Shown in pieces: positions 45,617 through 53,750 of a DNA stretch of 64,000 bases. The notes below the pieces were generated by a model, which was given only the letters and a program-made list of their open reading frames with translations, had not been told where the DNA came from and made no database searches. The DNA lies in contig NZ_VMTV02000162.1 in assembly GCF_007644035.1 (NCBI RefSeq), forward strand, positions 51,636 through 115,635, written 5' to 3'. The position numbers and the translations under genes were made by a program. The DNA comes from Vogesella mureinivorans. Its GTDB lineage: Bacteria; Pseudomonadota; Gammaproteobacteria; Burkholderiales; Chromobacteriaceae. Each line of letters begins with the position of its first letter. The stretch's first letter is position 1.

Positions 45617-46507
45617 CGCTGGCAGCGGCTTGCGCCGCAGGGCAAGCAGGCGCGGGCCGAATACGTTTACCGCCAGCCCGGCTAGCAGCAGCGCGCCGCC
45701 GGCCAGCTGCCAGAAGCTGAGGCGCTCGCCCAGTACCAGCGCGGCAGACAGCACGCCGAAAAACGGCACCAGTAAAGAAAACGGCGCCACCACGTTGGCC
45801 GCATGACGGCTGAGCAGCTTGCTCCACTGGCCATAGCCGAACAGCGTGGCCACCAGCGCCAGGTAGGCAATGGCAAACAGGCTTTGCGGCGTGGCCACCT
45901 GCGCCCACACGATGCGCTCGGCCTCGAACAAGCCGGACAGCGCAAAGAACGGCACGATGGGCACCAGGCTGCTCCATACCACCAGCCCCAGCATGTCCGG
46001 CTTGTAGCCCGCCGCCACAATGCGGCGCACCACCACATTGGACAACGCCCAGCTGGCAGCGGCACACAGCGTCAGCACAAAGCCGGCCAGCGGCAGGTTG
46101 GCCGCGCCCAGGCCGCCGATCAGGTACAGCCCGGCGCTGCCGATCAGCAGGCCGGCCAGCTGCCAGGGGGTAAAGCGTTCGCCCAGCCACAGCATGCCGA
46201 TAATCAGGGTAAAAAAGGCCTGTGACTGCAGCACGATGGACGCCAGCCCGGCCGGCATGCCCAGCTTGATGGCGGTAAACAGGCAGGCAAACTGCCCCAG
46301 CCCCACGCTCAGGCCGTACAGCGCCAGCCAGCGCCACGGGATGGCCGGCCGCCGCACAAACAGCAGGCCCAGGCCGGCGGCAGCGCTAAAACGCAGCGCC
46401 CCCAGCAGGAAGGGCGGCACGCCGGCTACGCCCCATTTGATGACCACAAAGTTGAAACCCCATACCGCAACAATTGCCAGCGCAATCAGCCGGTCTTGCC
46501 AGTTCAT
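45614..46507 (-). CDS. DMT-superfamily EamA transporter
   Basis: 297 residues, ten predicted helices in two EamA repeats. LIALAIVAVWGFNFVVIKWG at the N-terminus and the second repeat start near WALSNVVVRRI fit the family of amino-acid and metabolite exporters related to EamA (O-acetylserine/cysteine export). Substrate not deducible. The ATG at 46507 is preceded by AGGAGCAGGCC. A word copy (46522-46532) lies just upstream; others are at 45794 and, as a 9/10 match, 46096. Confidence 0.9.
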   Translation of the reverse strand: MNWQDRLIALAIVAVWGFNFVVIKWGVAGVPPFLLGALRFSAAAGLGLLFVRRPAIPWRWLALYGLSVGLGQFACLFTAIKLGMPAGLASIVLQSQAFFTLIIGMLWLGERFTPWQLAGLLIGSAGLYLIGGLGAANLPLAGFVLTLCAAASWALSNVVVRRIVAAGYKPDMLGLVVWSSLVPIVPFFALSGLFEAERIVWAQVATPQSLFAIAYLALVATLFGYGQWSKLLSRHAANVVAPFSLLVPFFGVLSAALVLGERLSFWQLAGGALLLAGLAVNVFGPRLLALRRKPLPA

Positions 46508-46621
46508 GGCCTGCTCCTGAAGGTTGGCCGCACGCGGCCCGGATGAATGACAAACAGCTTACGCAGGCTGGCCGCCCGCGCACAGCAACAGTGCGTTCCG
46601 ATTTACGGGATACAGCCGCCG

Positions 46622-46929
46622 TCAACGCTGCGCAGGGGGCAGCCCGCCCTGTGCGGCCAACAGCGCGGCATGGGCGGCCAGGTCTACCGGGCGGTAGGTG
46701 ACGGTGGCTGTAGCAGGGTGCGCGGCCAGGCCGGTGCGCCAAGCCACTGCCACGCCGGGCGGATGGGGCGCGGCGCGAAACCACCACCGCAGTTGGGACA
46801 GGTGTTGTGCAATACCGACGCCACACAATCGGCGCAGAAGGTGCACTCGTAGCTGCAGATGCGGGCGTCGGGGCTATCCGGCGGCAAGGGGGTGTTGCAG
46901 TGTTCGCAGCTGGGGCGCAGTTGCAGCAT
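46622..46929 (-). pseudogene. DUF1272 zinc-ribbon protein with apparent frameshift
   Basis: From the ATG at 46929, AAAGGA upstream, the frame reads MLQLRPSCEHCNTPLPP, then SYECTFCADCVASVLHNTCP and NCGGGFAPRPIRPA: a DUF1272 zinc ribbon with paired Cys. After about 46755 the frame gives an unlikely tail (AWQWLGAPAWPRTLL) and runs to 46684. The +1-shifted frame instead continues WRTGLAAHPATATVTYRPVD and ends at a TGA at 46622, which is how I remember the C-terminus of this family. So a one-base loss, or two-base gain, near 46745-46760 is likely, either real or a sequencing error. Function of the family is unknown. Confidence 0.7.
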
Positions 46930-46942
46930 GGGGTGTGTCCTT

Positions 46943-47518
46943 TCAGAGGATGGCCTGGTTGGCCGCATCGGCGTCCAGCCGCGCCAGCACGCTGGCCACG
47001 GTGTGGATGTGGGCAAAGCGGCCGGCCAGCACCAGCTCGGTACGCTGGCAGATGTCGTCGGCGCTGTACACGCGGCCGCTGTGCGGGTGGGTCATGTCGA
47101 AGGTCAGCGTGGCCTCGGTGACAAAATCCACGGTAAAGCCCAGGTCGCTGCCGACACGGGTAGTGGTTTCGCAGCACTGCTCGGTGCGGATGCCGCTGAT
47201 AATCAGCCGGTCTACGCCGCGTGCGGCCAACCATGCCTGCAGGCCGGTATCGGTAAACGCGTTGTGTACGTGCTTGGTAAAGGTAGCGTCGGGTGCCGGC
47301 GGCAGCCACGCCATGGGCTGTACATGGCCGCTGGCGGCGGCAAACGGGCCGTCGCCATCCTCGTGCAGCACGTACAGCACCGGCACGCCACGGGCACGCG
47401 CCCCGGCGATCAGCGCCAGCAGTGCGTGGCGAAAGGGCGGCAGCCGGGTGTCATCCCAATAGCTGCGGTGCAGAAAAGACTGCTGAACATCGATCACAAT
47501 CAGGGCAGAACCGGACAT
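46943..47518 (-). CDS. Isochorismatase-family cysteine hydrolase
   Basis: 191 residues from ATG at 47518 (MSGSALIVIDVQQSFL). Catalytic triad: Asp in LIVIDVQQS, Lys in ATFTKHVHNAF and Cys in IISGIRTEQCCETTTRVG. Members hydrolyse isochorismate, nicotinamide or other amides; the substrate is not evident and no siderophore genes are nearby. The DUF1272 gene follows 13 bases downstream. Word copies at 46958 and 47222. Confidence 0.9.
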   Translation of the reverse strand: MSGSALIVIDVQQSFLHRSYWDDTRLPPFRHALLALIAGARARGVPVLYVLHEDGDGPFAAASGHVQPMAWLPPAPDATFTKHVHNAFTDTGLQAWLAARGVDRLIISGIRTEQCCETTTRVGSDLGFTVDFVTEATLTFDMTHPHSGRVYSADDICQRTELVLAGRFAHIHTVASVLARLDADAANQAIL

Positions 47519-47641
47519 GGCGACATACCTGTATGCCAGTGGAGACAGGCTTATTGTGCAGGGCATGCCAGCCAGGCACCATGCCGCGCCAAGCCAAATA
47601 CAGGACAAATCGCGCCATCACACCCGCCAGCTGCCGCGCTA

Positions 47642-47662
47642 TGTATCAGCCCTGTTACAAAG
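47642..47662 (+). promoter_or_regulatory. Inverted-repeat promoter element TGTATC-N7-TTACAAAG
   Basis: TGTATC (47642-47647), seven bases, TTACAAAG (47655-47662), about 80 bp before the Pro/His-rich exported-protein gene. The same layout, TGTATC-N7-ATACAAAG, is at 50078-50098 before the EF-hand gene. The response regulator encoded between them is a candidate binder. Confidence 0.5.
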
Positions 47663-47738
47663 GGGACAAGGGCGCGATACAGCCCGGCGTGATACTGCCA
47701 GTATCGGCCCTGCGCCGCCGCCACCAAGGAGCCCTGTC

Positions 47739-48215
47739 ATGAATAAGAAAACCCTGCTGCTGGCCACCGCCTTGCTGGCACTGGCCACCACCCTGCCCGC
47801 CCGGGCGGACGAGCCCGCCCCGCCCCCGCACGGCCCGGCACACGGGATGCCGCACGACATGCCGCCGCCACCGCTGGCCGTGGTACTGGAAGACGCCCTG
47901 CCTGCACTGCAGCTAAACGATGCCCAGCAGTCGCTGTGGCTCAAAGCCGAGCAAGAAGACCTGAACCAGCGCACGCGCCAGCAGCGTGGCCTGCAGCATG
48001 CCGGTTTCAAGCTGCAGGAAAAGCTGGCCGATACCCGGCTGAGTTTGTCGCAAGCGCTACGTGCGGCCAGCCTGGCGGCGCCTGCGATGCAGCCATCGCC
48101 CGCCTGGCTGGCATTTTTTGATAGCCTCACTGGCCAGCAAGCCGGCATCGTGCGCCAGGTGTTACAGTCGCCACCGCCGCCACCACCGGTGCACGATATG
48201 CCGCCTCCCGGCTAA
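47739..48215 (+). CDS. Exported Pro/His/Met-rich protein, Spy/CpxP-like size
   Basis: 158 residues. Cleavable signal peptide (LLATALLALATTLPARA). The mature protein starts with a Pro/His/Met-rich tract (HGPAHGMPHDMPPPPLA) and ends with another (PPPPPPVHDMPPPG), so HDMPPP occurs at both ends. The middle (about 60-140) is helical with Gln and Leu, like the LTxxQ periplasmic stress proteins Spy/CpxP. The His/Met pattern suggests metal binding; that is inference. Followed 72 bases later by an OmpR-type regulator and histidine kinase on the same strand, a common arrangement for CpxP-like proteins. Confidence 0.75.
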   Translation: MNKKTLLLATALLALATTLPARADEPAPPPHGPAHGMPHDMPPPPLAVVLEDALPALQLNDAQQSLWLKAEQEDLNQRTRQQRGLQHAGFKLQEKLADTRLSLSQALRAASLAAPAMQPSPAWLAFFDSLTGQQAGIVRQVLQSPPPPPPVHDMPPPG

Positions 48216-48287
48216 ACGGTTCTACCCAAGACAACACGGCCGTGCTGCCACCATGCAGGCTGCACGGCGCTTTCCCAAGGAGCATGC

Positions 48288-48998
48288 ATGAACGAACACG
48301 GCATCCGCCTGCTGATCGTGGACGACGACCCCGACATCCGCAGCCTGCTGGCGCAATACCTGCAAGGCTATGGCATGCAGTGCCTGTGTGTGGGTGACGG
48401 CCACAGCCTGCGCCGTACGCTGGAAAGCGAGCAGCTTGACCTGATCATCCTGGACCTGATGCTGCCTGGCGAAGATGGGCTGTCGCTATGCCGCTATGTG
48501 CGCGCCCAGGGCGACACCCCCATCATCATGCTTACCGCCCGTGGCGAATCGGCAGACCGGGTGGTGGGGCTGGAGCTGGGCGCCGACGACTACGTGGTGA
48601 AACCGTTCGACCCGCGCGAGCTGGTCGCGCGCATTCACACGGTGCTACGCCGGGTACGCGGCAAAGCGGGCACGGCGGCCAACCAGGATACCGTGCAGTT
48701 TGCCGGCTGGCGGCTTAGCCACCAGAAGCGCCAGGTCACCACCCCGGCACAGCTGCTGGTGCCGCTATCCAACGCCGAGTACCGCCTGCTGTGCGCCTTT
48801 CTGGCGCGCCCGCAGCGCATCCTCAGCCGTGAGCAGCTGATGGACGCCGCCCGTGGCCGTACCGTCGAAGCGTTCGACCGCAGCATCGACCTGCTGGTAT
48901 CGCGCCTGCGCCAAAAGCTGGGCGACGACCCGAAACAGCCGCAGCTACTGAAAACCGTGCGCGGCGAAGGGTACTTGCTGGACTGCAAGGTTAACTGA
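48288..48998 (+). CDS. OmpR/PhoB-family response regulator
   Basis: 236 residues. Receiver (5-120): LLIVDDDPDIRSLL, phosphoacceptor Asp in LIILDLMLPGEDGL, Thr in MLTARGE and Lys in DYVVKPFDPREL. Winged-helix DNA-binding domain (about 140-232) with LTNAEYRLL-type strand (here LSNAEYRLLCAFL) and SIDLLVSRLRQKLGDDP recognition region. Kinase gene starts ten bases later, so they are a cognate pair. Likely targets are the flanking promoters with the TGTATC-N7-WTACAAAG element. Confidence 0.95.
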   Translation: MNEHGIRLLIVDDDPDIRSLLAQYLQGYGMQCLCVGDGHSLRRTLESEQLDLIILDLMLPGEDGLSLCRYVRAQGDTPIIMLTARGESADRVVGLELGADDYVVKPFDPRELVARIHTVLRRVRGKAGTAANQDTVQFAGWRLSHQKRQVTTPAQLLVPLSNAEYRLLCAFLARPQRILSREQLMDAARGRTVEAFDRSIDLLVSRLRQKLGDDPKQPQLLKTVRGEGYLLDCKVN

Positions 48999-49008
48999 AA
49001 GCCACCGT

Positions 49009-50067
49009 ATGAAATGGCCTGTGCCCGATACTGTTTTTACCCGCCTGTTTGGCCTGGTGTTGGCCGCACTACTGTGCAGCCACCTGGTGATGACTGCCCT
49101 GTTCATGGTGTTTGCACCCGATGGCCCGCCACAAGACAGGAGGCCACCTGGCGCCGAGGCACAGCACCCGGACAGGCCCCCGCCAGGCGATCGCGCGCCA
49201 CCGGGCAAGGGCGAGCGCCGCATGCCGCCAGAATTCTGGGCCGGTTTTGCCATACAGCTAGCCGTTGTCACCCTGCTGGCCTGGTACGGCGCGCGCCGCC
49301 TGGTACGGCCTATCGAGCAGCTTACCCAGGGCGCCCGCGAGCTGGGCCGTACGCTGGATTCGCCCCCGATAGACGAAACCGGCCCGCTGGAAACCCGCCA
49401 GGCCGCGCAGCTGTTTAACGACATGCGTGCCAAGCTGCGCCGCCAGATGGACGAGCGCAGCCATTTCCTGGCGGCGGTATCGCATGATTTGCGCACCCCG
49501 CTAACGCGCATCCGCCTGCGCGGCACGCAGATAACAGACAGCACGCTGCAGCAGCGCCTGAACCAGGACATAGACGATATGGCCGCCATGCTGGACGCCA
49601 CCCTGGCCTACCTGCGCGATAACAGCCAGCAAGAAAACTGGGAGCAGCTGGATATCGAAGCACTGCTGCAAGCCATGGCCGAAGATGCGCAGGAGCTGGG
49701 CCAGCCCGTTACCTGTAGCGGCCAGGCCAGCCAGCTACGTACCCTGCCCGCCACCCTGCGCCGCTGCCTGGACAACCTGCTGGAAAACGCCCTGCGCTAC
49801 GGCCTGCGTGCCGACATCAGCCTGCAGCAAAGCAACACCACGGTAGAAATCTGCATTCGCGACCACGGCCCCGGCATACCGGAAGCCGAGCTGGCACGGG
49901 TATTCGAGCCCTTTGTGCGGCTGGAAGACTCGCGCAACCGCCACACCGGCGGCACCGGTCTGGGGCTGACCATCGCCCGCGATGCAGCGCGGCGCATGGG
50001 CGGCGAGCTTTACCTGAGCAATGCTGGCGGTGGCGGCCTGATAGCGCTGCTGGTACTACCACGCTAG
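49009..50067 (+). CDS. Sensor histidine kinase
   Basis: 352 residues. TM1 (about 12-32) and TM2 (about 80-96, GFAIQLAVVTLLAWYG) enclose a short ~45-residue periplasmic loop that is extremely Pro/Asp/Arg-rich (DGPPQDRRPPGAE, DRPPPGDRAPPG). Then HAMP, HisKA with AVSHDLRTPLTRIRL and HATPase with LLENALRYG, DHGPGIP and GGTGLGLTIARD. The tiny proline-rich sensor loop is too small for a Cache or PAS fold; it may bind ions or contact the Pro-rich exported protein upstream. Word copy at 49059 in the first helix. Confidence 0.94.
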   Translation: MKWPVPDTVFTRLFGLVLAALLCSHLVMTALFMVFAPDGPPQDRRPPGAEAQHPDRPPPGDRAPPGKGERRMPPEFWAGFAIQLAVVTLLAWYGARRLVRPIEQLTQGARELGRTLDSPPIDETGPLETRQAAQLFNDMRAKLRRQMDERSHFLAAVSHDLRTPLTRIRLRGTQITDSTLQQRLNQDIDDMAAMLDATLAYLRDNSQQENWEQLDIEALLQAMAEDAQELGQPVTCSGQASQLRTLPATLRRCLDNLLENALRYGLRADISLQQSNTTVEICIRDHGPGIPEAELARVFEPFVRLEDSRNRHTGGTGLGLTIARDAARRMGGELYLSNAGGGGLIALLVLPR

Positions 50068-50077
50068 GCGGGCAGTT

Positions 50078-50098
50078 TGTATCGAGCATGATACAAAG
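50078..50098 (+). promoter_or_regulatory. Inverted-repeat promoter element TGTATC-N7-ATACAAAG
   Basis: TGTATC (50078-50083), GAGCATG, ATACAAAG (50091-50098), about 115 bp before the EF-hand gene and just past the kinase stop. TTTGTATC/GATACAAA also makes a perfect 8-base inverted repeat. The same element precedes the exported-protein gene at 47642. Confidence 0.5.
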
Positions 50099-50213
50099 TG
50101 GATAAATCATGCTTACAACAGCGCCATAAAGTGTCATAACCCGCTACGGGCTGTGGCAGGCATTGGCCCTGTGCGACCCGGGTGGGCTTTCTGACCCTTC
50201 AGGGAGAATGACC

Positions 50214-50981
50214 ATGAGCAGCGTAACAAGCAGTACCAGCAGCTACATGCCCAATATGATGCAGGGCCCCGGCGGGCCCCGCGGCATGCGGCAGCGGCCG
50301 GAAGCCAGCGAAGTCGCCCAGCAGATTTTCAGCAAACTGGATACCGATAACCAGGGCTATCTGGAAGCGGGCGATTTTGCCTCGGCCATCAGCCAGCTAT
50401 CGCGCAGCGGGCAAAACAGCAACACCGCCAGTAGCGACGAGGTGTTTTCCAGCCTGGATGGCGATAGCGACGGCAAGGTGACCCAGGACGAGCTCGCCAG
50501 CGGCATCCAGTCGCTGCAGGATCAGCTGGATAGCCAGTTCAACGCCATGCGCATGCAGGGCGGCATGCAGGGCATGGGCGGCGGCGGCATGCCACCGCCA
50601 CCCCCGCAAGGCGGGCGGGGTGGCCCAGGCCAGGACAAGGGCCTGGACCAGAGCCAGCTGGGCGACCTGGCCTCGGCAGCGTCAGAGTCTGGCAATACCC
50701 AGGCAGCCAGCCTGTTCAGCCAGCTGGCTGACAACTTTGACGCCGCCGACGCCGACGGTGATGGCAAAGTGACCTTCAGCGAAAGCGTGGCCTACCAGCG
50801 CCAGCAAGCGCAAGCCGGCAGCACGGGCACCGACATTAGCAGCGACTCGGCCAGCAGCAGCACTGTGGCCAGTAGCCAGGACAGCCAGGGGCGTATCGCG
50901 CAGCGGCTGATGGACATGATGCGTGCCTACGACGACTTTAGCGCGCCGGGCGAAGGCAGCAGCCTGCGCTCTGCCGCCTAG
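50214..50981 (+). CDS. EF-hand protein
   Basis: 255 residues, no signal peptide. The start at 50214 is chosen over 50208 because AGGGAG is then correctly spaced. Three calcium-binding loops are visible: DTDNQGYLEAGDF (about 44-56), DGDSDGKVTQDEL (about 82-94) and DADGDGKVTFSES (about 180-192). Between them is a Met/Gly/Pro-rich linker (MQGGMQGMGGGGMPPPPPQ). Loops 2 and 3 keep the D-x-D-x-D-G pattern with acidic position 12 or nearby; loop 1 is weaker. Probable calcium sensor or buffer. Shares its promoter element with the upstream two-component operon. Confidence 0.88.
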   Translation: MSSVTSSTSSYMPNMMQGPGGPRGMRQRPEASEVAQQIFSKLDTDNQGYLEAGDFASAISQLSRSGQNSNTASSDEVFSSLDGDSDGKVTQDELASGIQSLQDQLDSQFNAMRMQGGMQGMGGGGMPPPPPQGGRGGPGQDKGLDQSQLGDLASAASESGNTQAASLFSQLADNFDAADADGDGKVTFSESVAYQRQQAQAGSTGTDISSDSASSSTVASSQDSQGRIAQRLMDMMRAYDDFSAPGEGSSLRSAA

Positions 50982-51080
50982 CCCTCCTGCTTTAACAGCG
51001 TACCGTGCTGCCGGCAACGTATCGACACGGGGGCCAGCCACACCCGCCAGATAGATACCCGGCCGCCTGGCTGCTAAAAA

Positions 51081-51113
51081 ACAAACCCCGCTTGCCTGGC
51101 AAGCGGGGTTTGT
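51081..51113. terminator. Bidirectional terminator between the EF-hand gene and a convergent response regulator
   Basis: ACAAACCCCGCTTGCC (51081-51096) pairs with GGCAAGCGGGGTTTGT (51098-51113) with A-run before and T-run within the arms, so it can stop transcripts from both sides. A word copy (TGCGGCCAACCTT, 51114-51126) is directly attached. Confidence 0.88.
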
Positions 51114-51137
51114 TGCGGCCAACCTTTAGCCAGGGTA

Positions 51138-51827
51138 CTACTGGATAGCCAGCGTCACGGCCAGCTGGTAGCCCTGCCCGCGTACCGCTTTCAATGCATT
51201 ATTGTCGCAGCCGGCCTGTACCAGCTTTTTGCGCAGGCGTACCAGCTGTACTTCCAGATTGGCTTTGCTGTATTCCTCTAGCCGCTTGCCCAAGAGCTCG
51301 ATCATCTGCCACGTTTCCAGCTGCCGCCCCGGCGCACGCGACAGGCCGGCCAGCAGGGCAAACTCGGACGATGTCAGCGCCACCTGGCCACCGGGGCCAG
51401 ACAATTGCTGCTTGTCGGTATGCAATAGCCAGCCATGCTCCGGCCCCTGCCCGGTAAGGCGGCGCGCCAGCGAACGCACGGCAGCCAGCAGCTCTTCCAG
51501 CGAACAGGGTTTGGTCAGGTAAATGTCTGCACCACTGGCGTAGCCTTCTACCTTGGCCGCAATGCTGTTGCGGGCGGTGGTCATGATGATGCCGACCTCG
51601 GGCTGGGCTGCACGCAAGCGCCGCGACAGGCTGATGCCGTCTTCACCTGGCAGGTTCAAGTCCACGACGTACAGGTCGGGCTGAAACGGCAGATCGCCCA
51701 GCGCCTCGGCACAATCGACGCCTTGTACGTGGTAGCCCTGTACGCGCAATGCATCCAGGGTGACTTCTCGCAAGACGTCGTGGTCTTCTACGACCACGAC
51801 GTTTAACGGGTTGATACGGGTAACCAT
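51138..51827 (-). CDS. OmpR-family response regulator
   Basis: 229 residues. Receiver with VVVVEDHDVLREVTLD, phosphoacceptor Asp in LYVVDLNLPGEDGISL and Lys in IYLTKPCSLEEL; winged helix with ALTSSEFALLAGLSR and VQLVRLRKKLVQAG. Its first 25 bases overlap the 3' end of the kinase gene, so the two are coupled and cognate. Targets unknown. Ends at a bidirectional terminator. Confidence 0.94.
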   Translation of the reverse strand: MVTRINPLNVVVVEDHDVLREVTLDALRVQGYHVQGVDCAEALGDLPFQPDLYVVDLNLPGEDGISLSRRLRAAQPEVGIIMTTARNSIAAKVEGYASGADIYLTKPCSLEELLAAVRSLARRLTGQGPEHGWLLHTDKQQLSGPGGQVALTSSEFALLAGLSRAPGRQLETWQMIELLGKRLEEYSKANLEVQLVRLRKKLVQAGCDNNALKAVRGQGYQLAVTLAIQ

Positions 51828-53632
51828 ACTTCGAATCTCACAATATTGGCTTCAGGCCGGTAAGAAACCATCCCTTGCAGCTGGGTACACAGGCCCCGCA
51901 CCAGATAGAGCCCCAGGCCGGAACCGGTTTTGCTATGAGCGCCAGGGCTTCGATAATACTTTGTAAACACCTTGCTTGCATCCGGCATGCCTGCAGATGA
52001 CGCAACATTGTCAACAGATAGCCACAATCCGGCGGATTTTACCCCCCATTTGACATTAATCACGCTGGCAGCTGGCGAATACTTCATAGCGTTGTCTATC
52101 AAGTTTGATAACACTGTGCGCAAAAGCTGGCTATCACTGTGCAGCAAGGGCACGGTGCCGGGGTGCAGGACGACCCGCTCGGGCTCGCGGCTGTTACTGC
52201 ATACATCCTGTACCAGCTCGGCCAGCACAATGGTCTCGCGCAGGATATCCAGCTGGCCTTGCTCGATACGGTCGGCCTGGGTGCAGCGCTCTACCACGGC
52301 ATTCATGTCGTCTACCGCCCGCTCGGCGTGCAACAGGATACGTTGCTCGCCCAGCTGCATGCGCAGGCTGCCTAGCGCCATGCTGATGACCGACATGGGG
52401 GTTTTCAGCTCGTGCGTCAGCATGGCCATAAAGCGGGACTGTTCCTCGCTCTGCTGGCGTTCGATAGCGATTTGTTGCTGGGCCAGCTCCAGCTCTACGG
52501 CAAAAACATGCCGCTCACTGCGCAGCTGGGTGGAGCGGCGCTGCAGCAGCACAAAGGCCAGCGCGCTGATCAGCAGCGACTGCATCAGTTGGCCGTACTG
52601 GTTCATTTCCAGCACATTGCCGATACCGAGCAAGGGCAGCATGGTGAGCGCCACCACCGCGATAGACAGCGTATACAGCACACGCAGTAGCCGGCGCAAC
52701 GGGTGCGGCGGCACCAGCCAGGCGGTCATGGCCATCAGCAGCACCTGCACCGGCGCCATCATGGTATTGGTCTGCATCACGGGCTGAACCATGCCGAAAG
52801 CCAGTAGCAGAAACAGTAAGGGGAAGTAGCAAGGCAGCAGCTTCAGTACCCACTGCAACAGCCACGGTGGCGAAAAGCCCAGTAGCAAGTGGCGGTGGAA
52901 CATCAGGCTGGCCAGACAGAACAGGGTGGATGTCCAGCTGGTAGCCACATCGGCCAGCTGCGGGTAGCTGGCCGGGGCCAGCATGCTGTAGTAACCCATG
53001 AAAGCCAGGTTGATGAATACCGATAGCAGCTGGTAGGGGATAAACAGCCCTACCACGCGGTCGCGGCTTTCGCGGTAATCGGCAATGGCCCATACCAGCA
53101 GCCATAGCAGAATGGCGTAATAGGGTATCTGCCAGGCAGATTGCCGCACATCAAACTGCAGTGCCTGCTGCAGCGGCTGGGCCTCTACACTGAGCATGCT
53201 GGTACTGGTGGTGTGCAGGCGCAGGTAGTACACCGCTTGCGCTTGTGCCTGTCGCACCAGAAAGCACGGGGTGATACCGGGGTAGCTGCGCTTTACATAG
53301 GGGTAGCGGTCGCCAGCGACTTGCTGCTGCCAGCGCCCCTGGGCATCTTGCGCGTAGAGGCGTACCTCATCCAGATAGCCCGGGCGTATGCGCAGCACCA
53401 GCGGCTCGCCGGGGGTAGCGTTTTGTACGGTAATGCGCAGCCAGGTGACGGTGGGGGTATAACCACGCGCCAGAATGCCCGGCAGCGGGGTAAACAGCTG
53501 CTGGCGTACCTGGGGAAAATCCAGCTTGCCTTGCGGGTCTACCAGGTAGGCGCGGGACAGTACCTGGGTTTGCACCGCCCAGGCGGGCGACAGGCACAGC
53601 AGCCATAGCCATAAGAAAATCCGTAATCGCAC
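51803..53632 (-). CDS. 7TMR-DISM sensor histidine kinase
   Basis: 609 residues. Signal peptide, then a ~150-residue extracellular beta-sandwich (7TMR-DISMED2-like: TWLRITVQNATPGEPLVLRI), seven hydrophobic helices (about 180-375, from WQIPYYAILLWLLVWAIADY on), a coiled coil (ELELAQQQIAIERQQSEEQ), HisKA with AMLTHELKTPMSVISMAL and HATPase with LIDNAMKYS and GSGLGLYLVRGL. DISM receptors sense carbohydrates or other small molecules outside the inner membrane; ligand unknown. Coupled to the downstream OmpR-type regulator. Confidence 0.92.
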   Translation of the reverse strand: MRLRIFLWLWLLCLSPAWAVQTQVLSRAYLVDPQGKLDFPQVRQQLFTPLPGILARGYTPTVTWLRITVQNATPGEPLVLRIRPGYLDEVRLYAQDAQGRWQQQVAGDRYPYVKRSYPGITPCFLVRQAQAQAVYYLRLHTTSTSMLSVEAQPLQQALQFDVRQSAWQIPYYAILLWLLVWAIADYRESRDRVVGLFIPYQLLSVFINLAFMGYYSMLAPASYPQLADVATSWTSTLFCLASLMFHRHLLLGFSPPWLLQWVLKLLPCYFPLLFLLLAFGMVQPVMQTNTMMAPVQVLLMAMTAWLVPPHPLRRLLRVLYTLSIAVVALTMLPLLGIGNVLEMNQYGQLMQSLLISALAFVLLQRRSTQLRSERHVFAVELELAQQQIAIERQQSEEQSRFMAMLTHELKTPMSVISMALGSLRMQLGEQRILLHAERAVDDMNAVVERCTQADRIEQGQLDILRETIVLAELVQDVCSNSREPERVVLHPGTVPLLHSDSQLLRTVLSNLIDNAMKYSPAASVINVKWGVKSAGLWLSVDNVASSAGMPDASKVFTKYYRSPGAHSKTGSGLGLYLVRGLCTQLQGMVSYRPEANIVRFEVWLPVSTR

Positions 53633-53750
53633 TACTTGCCCCGTGTTATTCGGCCGGTAACGGCATCAAGAGCGAGAGTATCGCATAGCTGGTGCAGGAA
53701 CTCGGCACGGGAGCAGGCGTCCATGCAGCATTACCCTTGGTGAAACCGTC

